A stretch of DNA of 64,000 nt. Origin: DASSJT01 sp963715025 (GTDB lineage Bacteria; Actinomycetota; Actinomycetes; Actinomycetales; Dermatophilaceae). A model generated the notes under the pieces. The model had not been told where the DNA came from and made no database searches. It worked only from the letters and a program-made list of their open reading frames with translations. Location of the stretch: assembly GCA_963715025.1 (NCBI GenBank), contig CAVQQQ010000002.1:1054001-1118000 (forward strand), read 5' to 3'. Both the position numbers and the translations under genes were made by a program. Every line of letters starts with the position of its first letter. Positions within the stretch are counted from its first letter, which is position 1. This document shows, in pieces, positions 33,888 through 42,560 of this stretch.

Positions 33888-35282
33888 TCAGCAGCCCAGC
33901 AGCCGCTCCGCGAGGTAGCCCTCGATCTTGTCCAGGGAGACCCGCTCCTGAGCCATCGAGTCGCGCTCTCGCACGGTGACGGCCTGGTCCTCGAGGGTCT
34001 CGAAGTCGACGGTGACGCAGAACGGCGTGCCGATCTCGTCCTGGCGGCGGTAGCGGCGGCCGATCGCACCGGCGTCGTCGAAGTCGATGTTCCAGTGCTG
34101 GCGGAGGCTTGCGGCGAGGTCGCGCGCCTTGGGGGACAGGTCGGCGTTGCGCGACAGTGGCAGGACGGCTGCCTTGACCGGCGCGAGGCGCTTGTCGAGG
34201 CGCAGCACGACCCGCTTGTCGACCCCGCCCTTGGTGTTGGGCGCCTCGTCTTCGGCGTAGGCGTCGATGAGGAAGGTCATCAGTGAACGCGACAGGCCGG
34301 CCGCGGGCTCGATGACGTAGGGCGTGTAACGCTCACCGGACGCCTGGTCGAAGAAGACCAGATCGGTGCCCGAGTGCTTGCTGTGCGTCGTGAGGTCGAA
34401 GTCGGTGCGGTTGGCGACGCCCTCGAGCTCACCCCACTCACTGCCGGTGAAGTGAAAGCGATACTCGATGTCGACGGTGCGCTTCGAGTAGTGCGACAGC
34501 TTCTCCTGGGGGTGCTCGTAGTGGCGAAGGTTGTCGGGGTTGAGCCCGAGGTCGACGTACCAGCGGGTGCGCTCGGCGAGCCAGTACTCGTGCCACTCCT
34601 CGTCCTCGCCGGGCTTGACGAAGAACTCCATCTCCATCTGCTCGAACTCGCGGGTGCGGAAGATGAAGTTGCCTGGCGTGATCTCGTTGCGGAAGCTCTT
34701 GCCGGTCTGGGCGATGCCGAACGGCGGCTTCTTCCGCGAGGCGTTCATGACGTTGAGGAAGTTGATGAAGATGCCCTGGGCGGTCTCGGGCCGCAGGTAG
34801 TGCAGTCCGGACTCGTCCTCGATCACGCCCAGGTAGGTCTTCAGCATCATGTTGAACTCGCGCGGCTCGGTCCATGCGCCTTTGGTGCCGCAGTTGGGGC
34901 AGTTGATCTCCGAGAGCGAGATGGACTCGGGGTCCTCGATGCCCTTCTTCGCCGCAACGCCCTCCTGGAGGTGGTCGGCGCGGAACCGCTTGTGGCAGGA
35001 CTGGCACTCGGTGAGCGGGTCGGTGAACTCGCCGAGGTGACCCGAGGCGACCCAGGTCTGGCGCGGCAGGATGATCGAGGAGTCCAAGCCAACGACGTCG
35101 TCGCGGCCGGTCACGATCGACTTCCACCACTGGCGCCTGATGTTCTCCTTGAGCTCCACGCCGAGCGGCCCGTAGTCCCAGGCCGAGCGCGTACCACCGT
35201 AGATCTCACCGGAGGGGAAGACGAAGCCGCGGCGCTTGCAGAGGGAGACGACGGTGTCGACGGTCGACGTGGGTGCTGCCAT
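33888..35282 (-). CDS. glyS: Glycine--tRNA ligase (dimeric type)
   Basis: 464 residues from ATG 35282; the frame continues upstream but a TAGCCT -10 box ends 7 bases before this ATG, fitting a leaderless mRNA. Class II features are PSGEIYGGTRSAWDYGPLGV, LRPETAQGIFINFLNVM (motif 2 region), FGIAQTGKSFRNEITPGNFI and a C-terminal anticodon-binding domain. A zinc insertion with CQSCHKRF and INCPNCGTKGAW is present. It charges tRNA-Gly and is essential. The symbol follows common actinobacterial use (also glyQS). Confidence 0.95.
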   Translation of the reverse strand: MAAPTSTVDTVVSLCKRRGFVFPSGEIYGGTRSAWDYGPLGVELKENIRRQWWKSIVTGRDDVVGLDSSIILPRQTWVASGHLGEFTDPLTECQSCHKRFRADHLQEGVAAKKGIEDPESISLSEINCPNCGTKGAWTEPREFNMMLKTYLGVIEDESGLHYLRPETAQGIFINFLNVMNASRKKPPFGIAQTGKSFRNEITPGNFIFRTREFEQMEMEFFVKPGEDEEWHEYWLAERTRWYVDLGLNPDNLRHYEHPQEKLSHYSKRTVDIEYRFHFTGSEWGELEGVANRTDFDLTTHSKHSGTDLVFFDQASGERYTPYVIEPAAGLSRSLMTFLIDAYAEDEAPNTKGGVDKRVVLRLDKRLAPVKAAVLPLSRNADLSPKARDLAASLRQHWNIDFDDAGAIGRRYRRQDEIGTPFCVTVDFETLEDQAVTVRERDSMAQERVSLDKIEGYLAERLLGC

Positions 35283-35289
35283 GGGCAGA

Positions 35290-35295
35290 AGGCTA
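35290..35295 (-). promoter_or_regulatory. Candidate -10 box of a leaderless glyS mRNA
   Basis: TAGCCT on the minus strand, seven bases before ATG 35282; no ribosome binding site between. Confidence 0.5.
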
Positions 35296-35342
35296 TCGGC
35301 CTGCGCACACGGCACGTTACGGGGATTCACAGACCCAGCCGG

Positions 35343-35360
35343 TATGCCGGTGGGCCGGCT
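35343..35360. repeat. 18-bp repeat, copy 2 (upstream of glyS)
   Basis: TATGCCGGTGGGCCGGCT, identical to 25481-25498. It lies between the divergent glyS and small membrane-protein genes. Confidence 0.8.
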
Positions 35361-35412
35361 GCTGTTCCTCGGTTCGTCAGGTGCCGGGCGGGCTCCCGTA
35401 CGCTGTGCCTTC

Positions 35413-35700
35413 GTGCCCTCCAGTTTCCGCGCCTCGCTCGAGCGGGTCAGCCTGCCGCTCTTGACCCGCATCAGCGCCCTGCCCCGATGGGCGCCATTCC
35501 TCGCGGTCCTCGCCCTGCTCGTCGCCGGCATCCTCATTCAGGGGTGGGGCTGGGTCTTCACCGCCATCGTGGCCCTGTTCCTGGCGTGGCTCCTGGCGCT
35601 CTCGTGGCCCCGCCTCACGTCGGTGGAGCGACTGATGCGCTTCGCGGTGATCCTCCTGGCCGCAGTCATCGCCGTGATCCAGGCCAGCCCCCGCTCGTAG
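35413..35700 (+). CDS. Small two-helix membrane protein (DUF6703-like)
   Basis: 95 residues from GTG 35413. TACGCT ends 8 bases upstream, a leaderless-type promoter, and there is no ribosome binding site. Two to three helices are visible: FLAVLALLVAGILIQGWGWV, FTAIVALFLAWLLALSWPRL and LMRFAVILLAAVIAVIQASP. It is divergent from glyS. Its size, helix layout and position agree with actinobacterial DUF6703 proteins, but this name is a recollection, not a search result. Function unknown. Confidence 0.6.
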   Translation: MPSSFRASLERVSLPLLTRISALPRWAPFLAVLALLVAGILIQGWGWVFTAIVALFLAWLLALSWPRLTSVERLMRFAVILLAAVIAVIQASPRS

Positions 35701-35749
35701 ACCGGCAAGAGTCCGAGTGTCCCGACCGAGGTCGCAGCCTCCACTGAAT

Positions 35750-35786
35750 TGACAATCGTTCTCACCTAGACTGAGAATGATTGTCA
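35750..35786 (+). promoter_or_regulatory. Twin Zur boxes over the znuA promoter and start
   Basis: TGACAATCGTTCTCA (35750-35764) and TGAGAATGATTGTCA (35772-35786) are inverted copies with one mismatch, 7 bases apart. Each resembles the Fur/Zur-type TGAnAATnATTnTCA operator. A -10 candidate TAGACT lies between them (35767-35772). Binding of Zur-zinc would cover the promoter and block znu transcription. The regulator is encoded as the last gene of the same operon. Confidence 0.85.
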
Positions 35787-36728
35787 TGTTCTACGATGTT
35801 GCTCGCCCCCTGGCAGTCCTGGCCGCGGTCGCGCTGCCCCTCACCGTGTCCGCGTGTGGCACGGGCGCCTCCAGCGCGTCCGACGGACGCCTGAGGGTGG
35901 TGACGTCGTTCTACCCGCTCCAGTTCGCGGCCGAGCAGGTCGGTGGAGACCTCGTGCGGGTCAGCTCGCTGACCAAACCGGGGGCTGAGCCCCACGACTT
36001 GGAGCTCACCCCGAGCGATGTCGTCAGCCTCACCAAGGCCGACCTCGTCGTATACGAGAAGGGCTTCCAGCCCGCGGTGGACGACGCCGTCGCCCAGGCG
36101 GTCAAGGGCACAGCCCTCGACGTCAGCACGGCGGCTCACCTGGACCTCTACTCGGACGAGACCACTCACACCGACGAGTCGGCAGCGGAGGATGCCGCGC
36201 ACAGCAGTGCCGACCCGCATTTCTGGCTGGACCCGGTGAAGTATGCCGCCGCGGGCGAGGCCATTGCCGCCCAGCTCGAGCGGCTCGACCCCGCTCACGC
36301 GTCCGACTACAGCACGCGGGCTGCCGGGTTCGCGGGTCGCCTGCATGCTCTCGACGCGGAGTTCGCCAAGGGCGTGGCGCATTGCACCAACCGCCGGATC
36401 GTGACCAGCCACACGGCGTTCGGGTACTTCGCGCAGCGCTACGGGTTCACCCAGGAGGGCATCGCCGGCGTTTCGCCCAGAGAACGAGCCGACCGCCGCG
36501 GCCCTGCGGGATCTCGCCAGACAGGTCCGGGAGTCGGGCGCCTCGACCGTGTACTCCGAGACTCTCGTCAGCCCCGCGATCGCCGAGACCGTGGCCCGGG
36601 AAGCGGGTGCCAAGGTCGCAGTCCTCGATCCGCTCGAAGGCATCACGGACGCCTCGGCGGGCAGGGACTACTTTGAGGTCATGCGGGCCAACCTCGCCAC
36701 CCTCAAGGCCGGGCAGGGCTGCTCGTGA
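35786..36728 (+). pseudogene. znuA: Zinc ABC transporter binding lipoprotein, one frameshift
   Basis: The first frame gives a lipoprotein signal (ARPLAVLAAVALPLTVSAC), VVTSFYPLQFAAEQVGGDLV, the metal His in EPHDLELTPSD, a short His/Asp/Glu-rich loop (ETTHTDESAAEDAAHSSADP) and HFWLDPVKYA. After GIAGVSP an extra A near 36480 shifts the frame; removing it restores ENEPTAAALRDLARQVRESG, YSETLVSP, DPLEG to the stop at 36728 (313 residues). ATG 35786 or 35777 could start it; both lie within the Zur box. It would capture zinc outside the membrane. The single-base change may be a real mutation or a sequencing error. Confidence 0.8.
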
Positions 36729-37563
36729 CCACGCCCAGCCCCGCGGCCCCGGTCATCTCCCTCGTTGACGCGACCTTCGGCTACGGCGAGCAGGCCGTCC
36801 TCTCCGGGATCACAGCCGACATCTTTGCGGGCGACGTCGTGGCACTGCTGGGTCCCAACGGCTCGGGCAAGAGCACCCTGGTCAAGGGATTGCTCGGCCT
36901 GAGTGACCACATCAGTGGCAGCGTCGAGGTGTTCGGGACGCCCGTCGAGAGGTTCCGCGAGCACACGCGTCTGGGCTATGTGCCCCAGCGGCACTCGCTG
37001 TCCGCGTCGGTCCGCGCGACCGCCGAGGAGATCGTGGCCATCGGCCGGCTTCCCGCACCGCCGCTGGTGGCAGTCCGCTGGGCGCGCTGACGCCGCGCTC
37101 GTCGCCGAGGCTCTCGACCTCGTGGGTCTCGCCGACCGCGCCCGCGCCGACGTCAGCACCCTGTCCGGCGGTCAGCAGCGACGAGTCCTCATCGCAAGGG
37201 CGCTCGCCGCCCAGCCGGAGGTGCTCCTCATGGACGAGCCGACGGCCGGGGTCGACGCCGCCAACCAGATCGTGCTGGCGCGCGTGCTGACCCGGCTGGC
37301 CGAGCGCGGCACGACGATGGTCATCGTGACGCACGAACTGGAGGCATTGCGAGCCCGTGGTCACGCGGATCATGTGCACGAGCGAAGGCCGGGTCGACTT
37401 CAATGGAACCGTTGAAGCCTACGAGGCACGCCACCACCACCACGTCGACGCGGGCGCGGGCGCTCACCACCATGAGGACGAGTCCGGTCCCCGCCCCAAG
37501 GCCACTGCCCTGCCCGGTCCAGGTCCGCTCGACCCCGCCGCCCGGGAGACACGCCGTGGCTGA
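36725..37563 (+). pseudogene. znuC: Zinc ABC transporter ATPase, two frameshifts
   Basis: GTG 36725 overlaps the znuA stop. Walker A ALLGPNGSGKSTLVKGL is in the first frame. An extra T near 37089 shifts to the frame with TLSGGQQRRVLIARALAAQP and LLMDEPTAGVDAANQ. An extra C near 37350 shifts again to PVVTRIMCTSEGRVDFNG and a His-rich tail (RHHHHVDAGAGAHHHEDES). Removing two bases gives a complete 278-residue ATPase ending at 37563, overlapping znuB. The His-rich tail may bind zinc. As written, the gene would not make a working ATPase. Confidence 0.8.
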
Positions 37564-38569
37564 CCTGCTCTCGCTCGAGTTCATGCGCCAGGCCCTCCTG
37601 GCCGCCTTCCTCGTGGGCCTCACCGCCCCCATGGTCGGCGTCTTCCTGGTGCAGCGGCGGATGTCCCTGATCGGCGACGGCATGGGTCACGTCGCGCTCG
37701 CCGGCGTGGCGATCGGCGTCCTCACCGGTGCGGCTCCGGTTCTGACTGCGCTCGCTGCCGCGGTGGTGGCGGCGGTCGCCATCGAGCTGATCCGGGCGCG
37801 CGGACGCACCAGCGGGGACATCGCGCTCGCCGTGATGTTCTACGGAGGGATCGCTGCGGGCGTGGTGCTCATCGCCCGGTCCTCGGCGAGCACTCCGGCC
37901 AACCTCACCGCCTACCTCTTCGGAGCCATCCTCACGACGAGCACCAGCGACCTGTGGGTCTTCGCCGGCTTGGCCGCAGTGGTGTTCGTGGTCACGTGGT
38001 TCCTCCGGCCGTGGCTCTTCGCGGTGGCCAACGACGAGGAGTACGCCCGTGCTTCGGGCATGCCGGTGACCGGTCTCAACATCGCCTTGGCCGTGCTGAC
38101 CGCGGTCACCGTGGTGGTCTCCATGCGCATCGTCGGGCTGCTGCTCATCAGCGCGCTGATGATCATCCCGAATGCGACGGCGCAGCTGCTGGGCCGCAGC
38201 TTCCGGGCGGCGACCGCGTGGGCCGTGTTGATCGGCGTGCTCAGCAGCGTGGGCGGGGTCGTCACCTCGTACTTCGCGGGCACGCCCTCGGGCGGCACCA
38301 TCGTGCTCCTCGCCATCGGGGTGTTCCTCGTCGTCGCCGCCTCGGCCGAGCTCCGGGCGCGCACCCTCCGGGCACGCCATCGCCGGGCCGAGCGCCACAA
38401 CCACGAGCACGGGCCCGGCTGCGGCCACCCTCCCCTGCCCCACGGCAATCATGTCGACTACCTCCATGACGGACACCGCCACGCGCCCCACGAGGGGCAC
38501 TACGACGAACACACCGGCAGCGAGACGGCATACGACCCCGCTACCGGCAACCCGGTGGGCCGCTCATGA
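37556..38569 (+). CDS. znuB: Zinc ABC transporter permease with His-rich tail
   Basis: 337 residues from GTG 37556, overlapping the znuC end. It is an ABC-3 family permease with about eight helices (LLAAFLVGLTAPMVGVFLVQ, GHVALAGVAIGVLTGAAPVL, LALAVLTAVTVVVSMRIVGL, LLISALMIIPNATAQLLGRS). The last ~60 residues are cytoplasmic and rich in His (HNHEHGPGCGHP, HGNHVDYLHDGHRHAPHEGH, YDEHTG), longer than in most ZnuB proteins. They probably bind or buffer zinc. The ATPase and binding-protein genes upstream are frameshifted while this one is intact. Confidence 0.9.
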   Translation: MADLLSLEFMRQALLAAFLVGLTAPMVGVFLVQRRMSLIGDGMGHVALAGVAIGVLTGAAPVLTALAAAVVAAVAIELIRARGRTSGDIALAVMFYGGIAAGVVLIARSSASTPANLTAYLFGAILTTSTSDLWVFAGLAAVVFVVTWFLRPWLFAVANDEEYARASGMPVTGLNIALAVLTAVTVVVSMRIVGLLLISALMIIPNATAQLLGRSFRAATAWAVLIGVLSSVGGVVTSYFAGTPSGGTIVLLAIGVFLVVAASAELRARTLRARHRRAERHNHEHGPGCGHPPLPHGNHVDYLHDGHRHAPHEGHYDEHTGSETAYDPATGNPVGRS

Positions 38570-38982
38570 CGTCGACCCAGGCGCACGCCGACACCGGCAG
38601 GAGACCCACCCGCCAGCGCGCCGCCGTCGCCGCCGCGCTCGCCGACAGCGAGGAGTTCCGCTCGGCGCAGGAACTGCATGCCCTGCTGCGCGAGTCGGGC
38701 GAGAAGGTCGGCCTGGCGACGGTCTACCGGAACCTCCAGGCGATGGCCGCCGACGGCGAGATCGACATGCTCCGCACGGACGATGGCGAGGCCGTCTACC
38801 GTCGGTGCAGCACCGGACACCACCACCACCTGGTATGCCGGTCGTGCGGCAGGACGGTCGAGGTCGAGGGACCGGAGGTGGAGCGCTGGGCCGGGAAGGT
38901 CAGCGCCGTCCATGGCTTCACCGAGGTCCAGCACACCCTCGAGATCGTCGGCACCTGCGGCGACTGCGCCCGAGCTCGCTGA
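38566..38982 (+). CDS. zur: Zinc uptake regulator, Fur family
   Basis: 138 residues from ATG 38566, inside the znuB stop (ATGA). The winged-helix DNA-binding half has RPTRQRAAVAAALADSEEFR and VGLATVYRNLQAMAADGEID. The metal/dimer half has STGHHHHLVCRSCGRTVEVE and LEIVGTCGDCARAR, giving the two CxxC of the structural zinc and the HHHH regulatory site. It would repress znu under zinc sufficiency through the twin boxes at 35750-35786, so it controls its own operon. Confidence 0.9.
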   Translation: MTSTQAHADTGRRPTRQRAAVAAALADSEEFRSAQELHALLRESGEKVGLATVYRNLQAMAADGEIDMLRTDDGEAVYRRCSTGHHHHLVCRSCGRTVEVEGPEVERWAGKVSAVHGFTEVQHTLEIVGTCGDCARAR

Positions 38983-39144
38983 CCCTGCGCCCCTTGTCGG
39001 GCACACCAGCGGCGTCCGAGGGCCACGGGAAGGTACAGGGCTCTTGGTCCTAGCGGCGGGTAGCCGGCGGCGACATGCTTGACCCGCCGAGTGCCCGACC
39101 GGTGGACGTCGGCCGTCCTCGAGTCGACGCGTGAAGGGAGCCGG

Positions 39145-40881
39145 ATGCCAGCAGACCCCAAACGGACGCGTGCGCTGCGCCTGCTGCCCGGCCTCGACCG
39201 GCTCCGGCACTACGACCGGAGCTGGCTGAGTGGCGACCTGCTCGCCGGGGTGACCGTAGCGGCGTACCTCATCCCCCAGGTGATGGCCTATGCCCAGGTG
39301 GCGGGCCTGCCGGCCGTCGCCGGCCTGTGGGCGACCCTCGGAGCCCTGCTCGTCTATTCACTGCTCGGCTCCTCTCCCCAGCTGTCCGTTGGGCCTGAGT
39401 CGACGACCGCCCTGATGACAGCGGTGGCGTTGGGGGGCCTCGCCGCCGGCGACCCCGCCCAGTACGCGGCCCTTGCCGCCGTGCTCGCGCTCCTTGTCGG
39501 AGCCACGTGCCTGGTGGCCTGGGTCGCGCGCCTGGGTTTCCTCGCCGAGCTGCTGTCGCGGCCCGTGCTCGTCGGCTACATGTCTGGTGTCGCGGTGATC
39601 ATGATCATCGGGCAGCTCGGCAAGCTGACCGGGATCAAGGTCGCCACCGGGGGCCCGCTGAGCGAGGTCGCTGACACGGTGACGCACGTCGGCACAGCGC
39701 ACCTGCCCACGGTCATCCTGTCTGTCGCCGTCCTGGTCTTCCTCTTTGCGGCGCAGGCATGGCTTCCGCGCCTACCCGGACCCCTGATCGGCATGCTCCT
39801 CGCGGCGGCGGTGGTGGCGGTCTTCGACCTTGAGAGCCGCGGTGTCACCGTGGTCGGTCTGGTCCCCTCGGCGCTCCCGCACATCCAGCTCCCTCGGGTT
39901 GGCATCGACCAGGTCCTCGCCTTGCTCCCGGCGGCGGCTGGGGTCGCCATGGTGGCCTACTCGGACAACGTCCTCACGGGTCGTGCCTTCGCCTCACGGG
40001 GATCCGACTCCGTGGACAACAACCAGGAGCTGCTCGCCCTCGGGGCGGCCAACGTGGCCGCGGGCGTGAGCCAGGGGTTCCCGGTCAGCAGCAGTGGCAG
40101 CCGCACCGCCATCGGCAAGGCAGCGGGTAGCCACAGCCAGCTGTACTCGCTGGCCGCGCTGGCCGTCGTGCTGGCCGCGGTGACGGCGTTCGGGTCCGTG
40201 CTGGCAGCGTTCCCGAATGCGGCCCTGGGCGCCGTGGTCGTCTACGCCGCGACCCGGCTCGTCGACGTCTCGGAGTTTCGACGGATGGGCGGATTCCGGC
40301 GGACCGAGCTCTACCTCGCCCTCGGCACCACCGCAGGGGTCCTCGTCCTCGGCGTGCTGCAGGGTGTGCTCGTCGCCGTCGGACTCTCGGTGCTGGACCT
40401 GCTTCACCGCGTCGCTCGCCCCCACGACGGTGTCCTCGCCTTCGTGCCCGGCGTGGCTGGGATGCACGACGTCGACGACTACCCACAGGCCCAGCAGGTC
40501 GAAGGGCTGGTCGTCTACCGGTACGACTCCCCGCTCTTCTTCGCCAACGCGCAGGACTTCCTCAAGCGAGCCCTCGTGGCTGCGGAGACCTCGCCCACGC
40601 CCCCCGAATGGTTCCTGCTCAACGCCGAGGCGAACGTTTCCGTGGACATCACCGCCCTGGACGCGCTCCAAGAGCTGCAGGAGGAGCTCAGCCGTCGGAG
40701 CATTACGTTCGCCATGGCGCGCGTGAAGCAGGACCTACGCGCCGACCTCGAGCGCGGCGGGTTCATCCAGTGCGTGGGCGACGACCGGGTCTTCGCGACG
40801 CTGCCGACGGCAGTCCAGGCCTATGTCGAGTGGTATCGCGAGCGCCATGGCACAGCGCCCACCGGGTACGCCGGGGCCTGA
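39145..40881 (+). CDS. SulP family anion transporter with STAS domain
   Basis: 578 residues from ATG 39145, with GAAGGGAG upstream. The SulP core has LLAGVTVAAYLIPQVMAYAQ then VAGLPAVAGLW, LLGSSPQLSVGPESTTALMT and a run of helices to ~430, including AGVAMVAYSDNVLTGRAFAS and NQELLALGAANVAAGVSQGF. The C-terminal ~130 residues form a STAS domain (VVYRYDSPLFFANAQDFLKR, FLLNAEANVSVDITALDALQ). These proteins import sulfate, bicarbonate or dicarboxylates. The specificity is not readable, and no carbonic anhydrase or sulfate gene is adjacent. Confidence 0.88.
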   Translation: MPADPKRTRALRLLPGLDRLRHYDRSWLSGDLLAGVTVAAYLIPQVMAYAQVAGLPAVAGLWATLGALLVYSLLGSSPQLSVGPESTTALMTAVALGGLAAGDPAQYAALAAVLALLVGATCLVAWVARLGFLAELLSRPVLVGYMSGVAVIMIIGQLGKLTGIKVATGGPLSEVADTVTHVGTAHLPTVILSVAVLVFLFAAQAWLPRLPGPLIGMLLAAAVVAVFDLESRGVTVVGLVPSALPHIQLPRVGIDQVLALLPAAAGVAMVAYSDNVLTGRAFASRGSDSVDNNQELLALGAANVAAGVSQGFPVSSSGSRTAIGKAAGSHSQLYSLAALAVVLAAVTAFGSVLAAFPNAALGAVVVYAATRLVDVSEFRRMGGFRRTELYLALGTTAGVLVLGVLQGVLVAVGLSVLDLLHRVARPHDGVLAFVPGVAGMHDVDDYPQAQQVEGLVVYRYDSPLFFANAQDFLKRALVAAETSPTPPEWFLLNAEANVSVDITALDALQELQEELSRRSITFAMARVKQDLRADLERGGFIQCVGDDRVFATLPTAVQAYVEWYRERHGTAPTGYAGA

Positions 40882-40891
40882 GCGGGCCGCT

Positions 40892-41689
40892 TCAGAACGA
40901 GGTCGGCGTGTCGACCGCGCCGCCGTAGCGCCGGTCACGGTCGACGTAGGTCTCGATCGCCTGCCACAGGTGTCGCCGGTCGTAATCCGGCCACAAGGTG
41001 TTCTGGAACACCAGCTCGGCGTAGGCGCTCTGCCAGAGCAGGAAGTTGGAGGTGCGCTGCTCTCCTGACGATCGCAGGAAGAGGTCGACATCTGGCATGT
41101 CGGGCTCGGTCAGGTAGCGGGCAATCGTGCGCTCGTCGATGCCGCCGGGCTTGAGGCGGCCGCGGTGGACATCCTCGCCGATCCGCTGCACGGCATCAGC
41201 GATCTCGGCGCGACCGCCGTAATTGACACAGAAGTAGAGCGTCAGGCCCGTGTTGTCCTGGGTGAGCTGCTGCGCCACCTCGAGCTCCTTGATCACCGAC
41301 CCCCAGAGGCGTGGGCGCCGGCCCACCCAGCGCATACGCACTCCCCACTCGTGGAGCTGGTCGCGGCGCCGTCGGATCACATCGCGGTTGAAGCCCATGA
41401 GGAAGCGAACCTCGTCGGGCGACCGGCGCCAGTTCTCCGTCGAGAAGGCGTAGGCCGAGAGGTGGGTGATACCCACCTCGATGGCGCCGGCGACCACATC
41501 GAGGAGAGCCGCCTCGCCCGCCTCGTGGCCCTTGGTGCGCGGCAGACCGCGCTGGTTGGCCCAGCGGCCATTGCCGTCCATGACCACCGCCACATGCCCG
41601 GGCAAGCGCGCCGCCGGAATCTGCGGTGGGCGAGCCCCGCTCGGGTGCGGGAAGGGCGGCTGGTAGGGAGTCGCGCCAGCAGGCGTCAT
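40892..41689 (-). CDS. uppS: Isoprenyl transferase (undecaprenyl diphosphate synthase)
   Basis: 265 residues from ATG 41689, overlapping the recO stop (ATGA). cis-Prenyltransferase landmarks are HVAVVMDGNGRWANQRGLPR (catalytic Asp), GHEAGEAALLDVV, LSAYAFSTENWRRSPDEV, VNYGGRAEIADAV and DLFLRSSGEQRTSNFLLWQS followed by AYAEL. It condenses isopentenyl units to the lipid carrier for cell wall synthesis. Actinobacteria often have two paralogues with different chain lengths; I cannot say which this is. The recO-uppS pairing is standard for the phylum. Confidence 0.92.
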   Translation of the reverse strand: MTPAGATPYQPPFPHPSGARPPQIPAARLPGHVAVVMDGNGRWANQRGLPRTKGHEAGEAALLDVVAGAIEVGITHLSAYAFSTENWRRSPDEVRFLMGFNRDVIRRRRDQLHEWGVRMRWVGRRPRLWGSVIKELEVAQQLTQDNTGLTLYFCVNYGGRAEIADAVQRIGEDVHRGRLKPGGIDERTIARYLTEPDMPDVDLFLRSSGEQRTSNFLLWQSAYAELVFQNTLWPDYDRRHLWQAIETYVDRDRRYGGAVDTPTSF

Positions 41690-42474
41690 CCGGTCACCCG
41701 GCCAGAACCGGCTGCGGCGATGTCCTCAGGGGTCGGGGGGCGGGGATTGGTGCGGTCCACGAGTCGCAAGGATCGCACGGCCCGCTCGAGGTGCCACTGG
41801 AGGAAGGCGCCGGCCAGGCCACTCCCCTCGCGCCGGTGCCTCGGGTCGGAGCCATCGGCCACGACCCAGTCGCCAGCCAGCAGCGCTGCGAGGAGGGCCA
41901 GCGTCTCCGGCGCCGGGGCAGCCGAGCCGGGCGGACGGCATACCGGACACACCACCCCGCCCGCGGCGACGTTGAAGGCACGGTGCGGGCCCTCGGCCCC
42001 GCAGCGGGCACAGTCGTGGAAGCTGGGCGCCCAGCCGGCAATCGCGAGCGCACGCAGCAGGTAGGCGTCGAGCACGAGGACCGCGTCGTGGTCGTCCTCG
42101 GCGAGTGAGCGCAGGGCACCTGAGAGCAGCAGGAACTGCTGCAGGGCCGGCTCGTGCTCCTCGGTCAGCCGGTCGGCCGTCTCCAGCATGGCGTTGGCAG
42201 CGGTGTATGCCGTGTAGTCGCGTGCGATGGCATCGCCCCACGGAGCGAGCGTCTCCACCTGCGTCACCGTGTCGAGTGAGCGGCCCTCGTAGCACTGGAC
42301 ATCGATCATCATGGCCGGCTCGAGCCGCGAGCCGAAGCGGCTCTTGGTGCGCCGGACGCCCTTGCCGACCACCCTGACCTTGCCCAGCCGGCGGGTCAGG
42401 AGGGTGACGATGCGGTCGGCCTCGCCCAGCTTCTGGGTGCGCAGGACGATGGCCTCGTCACGGTAGAGGGGCAC
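41686..42474 (-). CDS. recO: DNA repair protein RecO
   Basis: 262 residues from GTG 42474. The OB-fold N-terminus is PLYRDEAIVLRTQKLGEADR with IVTLLTRRLGKVRVVGKGVR and RTKSRFG. The C-terminal zinc finger has CARCGAEGPHRAF and CPVCRPPGS (four Cys). It helps load RecA at gaps. A GACAAT sequence ending 6 bases before the GTG could be a weak leaderless promoter. It is coupled to uppS downstream. Confidence 0.93.
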   Translation of the reverse strand: MPLYRDEAIVLRTQKLGEADRIVTLLTRRLGKVRVVGKGVRRTKSRFGSRLEPAMMIDVQCYEGRSLDTVTQVETLAPWGDAIARDYTAYTAANAMLETADRLTEEHEPALQQFLLLSGALRSLAEDDHDAVLVLDAYLLRALAIAGWAPSFHDCARCGAEGPHRAFNVAAGGVVCPVCRPPGSAAPAPETLALLAALLAGDWVVADGSDPRHRREGSGLAGAFLQWHLERAVRSLRLVDRTNPRPPTPEDIAAAGSGRVTG

Positions 42475-42523
42475 TGCGTCATTGTCCTACGCCGAGCCGA
42501 CAGGGATGGCGAGGCTCGCTGGT

Positions 42524-42539
42524 TCGAACGTGTGTTCGA
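42524..42539 (+). promoter_or_regulatory. LexA (SOS) box upstream of alkB
   Basis: TCGAACGTGTGTTCGA is a perfect TCGAAC-N4-GTTCGA palindrome, the actinobacterial/Bacillus-type LexA operator. It overlaps where the -35 of the alkB promoter should be, given the -10 candidate TACAGT at 42549-42554, which is followed by six bases and the ATG at 42561. Confidence 0.85.
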
Positions 42540-42560
42540 TCTTTGCGCTACAGTGAGTAC

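Noticed and set aside
36470..37360. Programmed frameshifting in znuA/znuC
   Set aside because: No slippery heptamer or stimulatory structure is evident, and three separate +1 events in two genes would be unprecedented.
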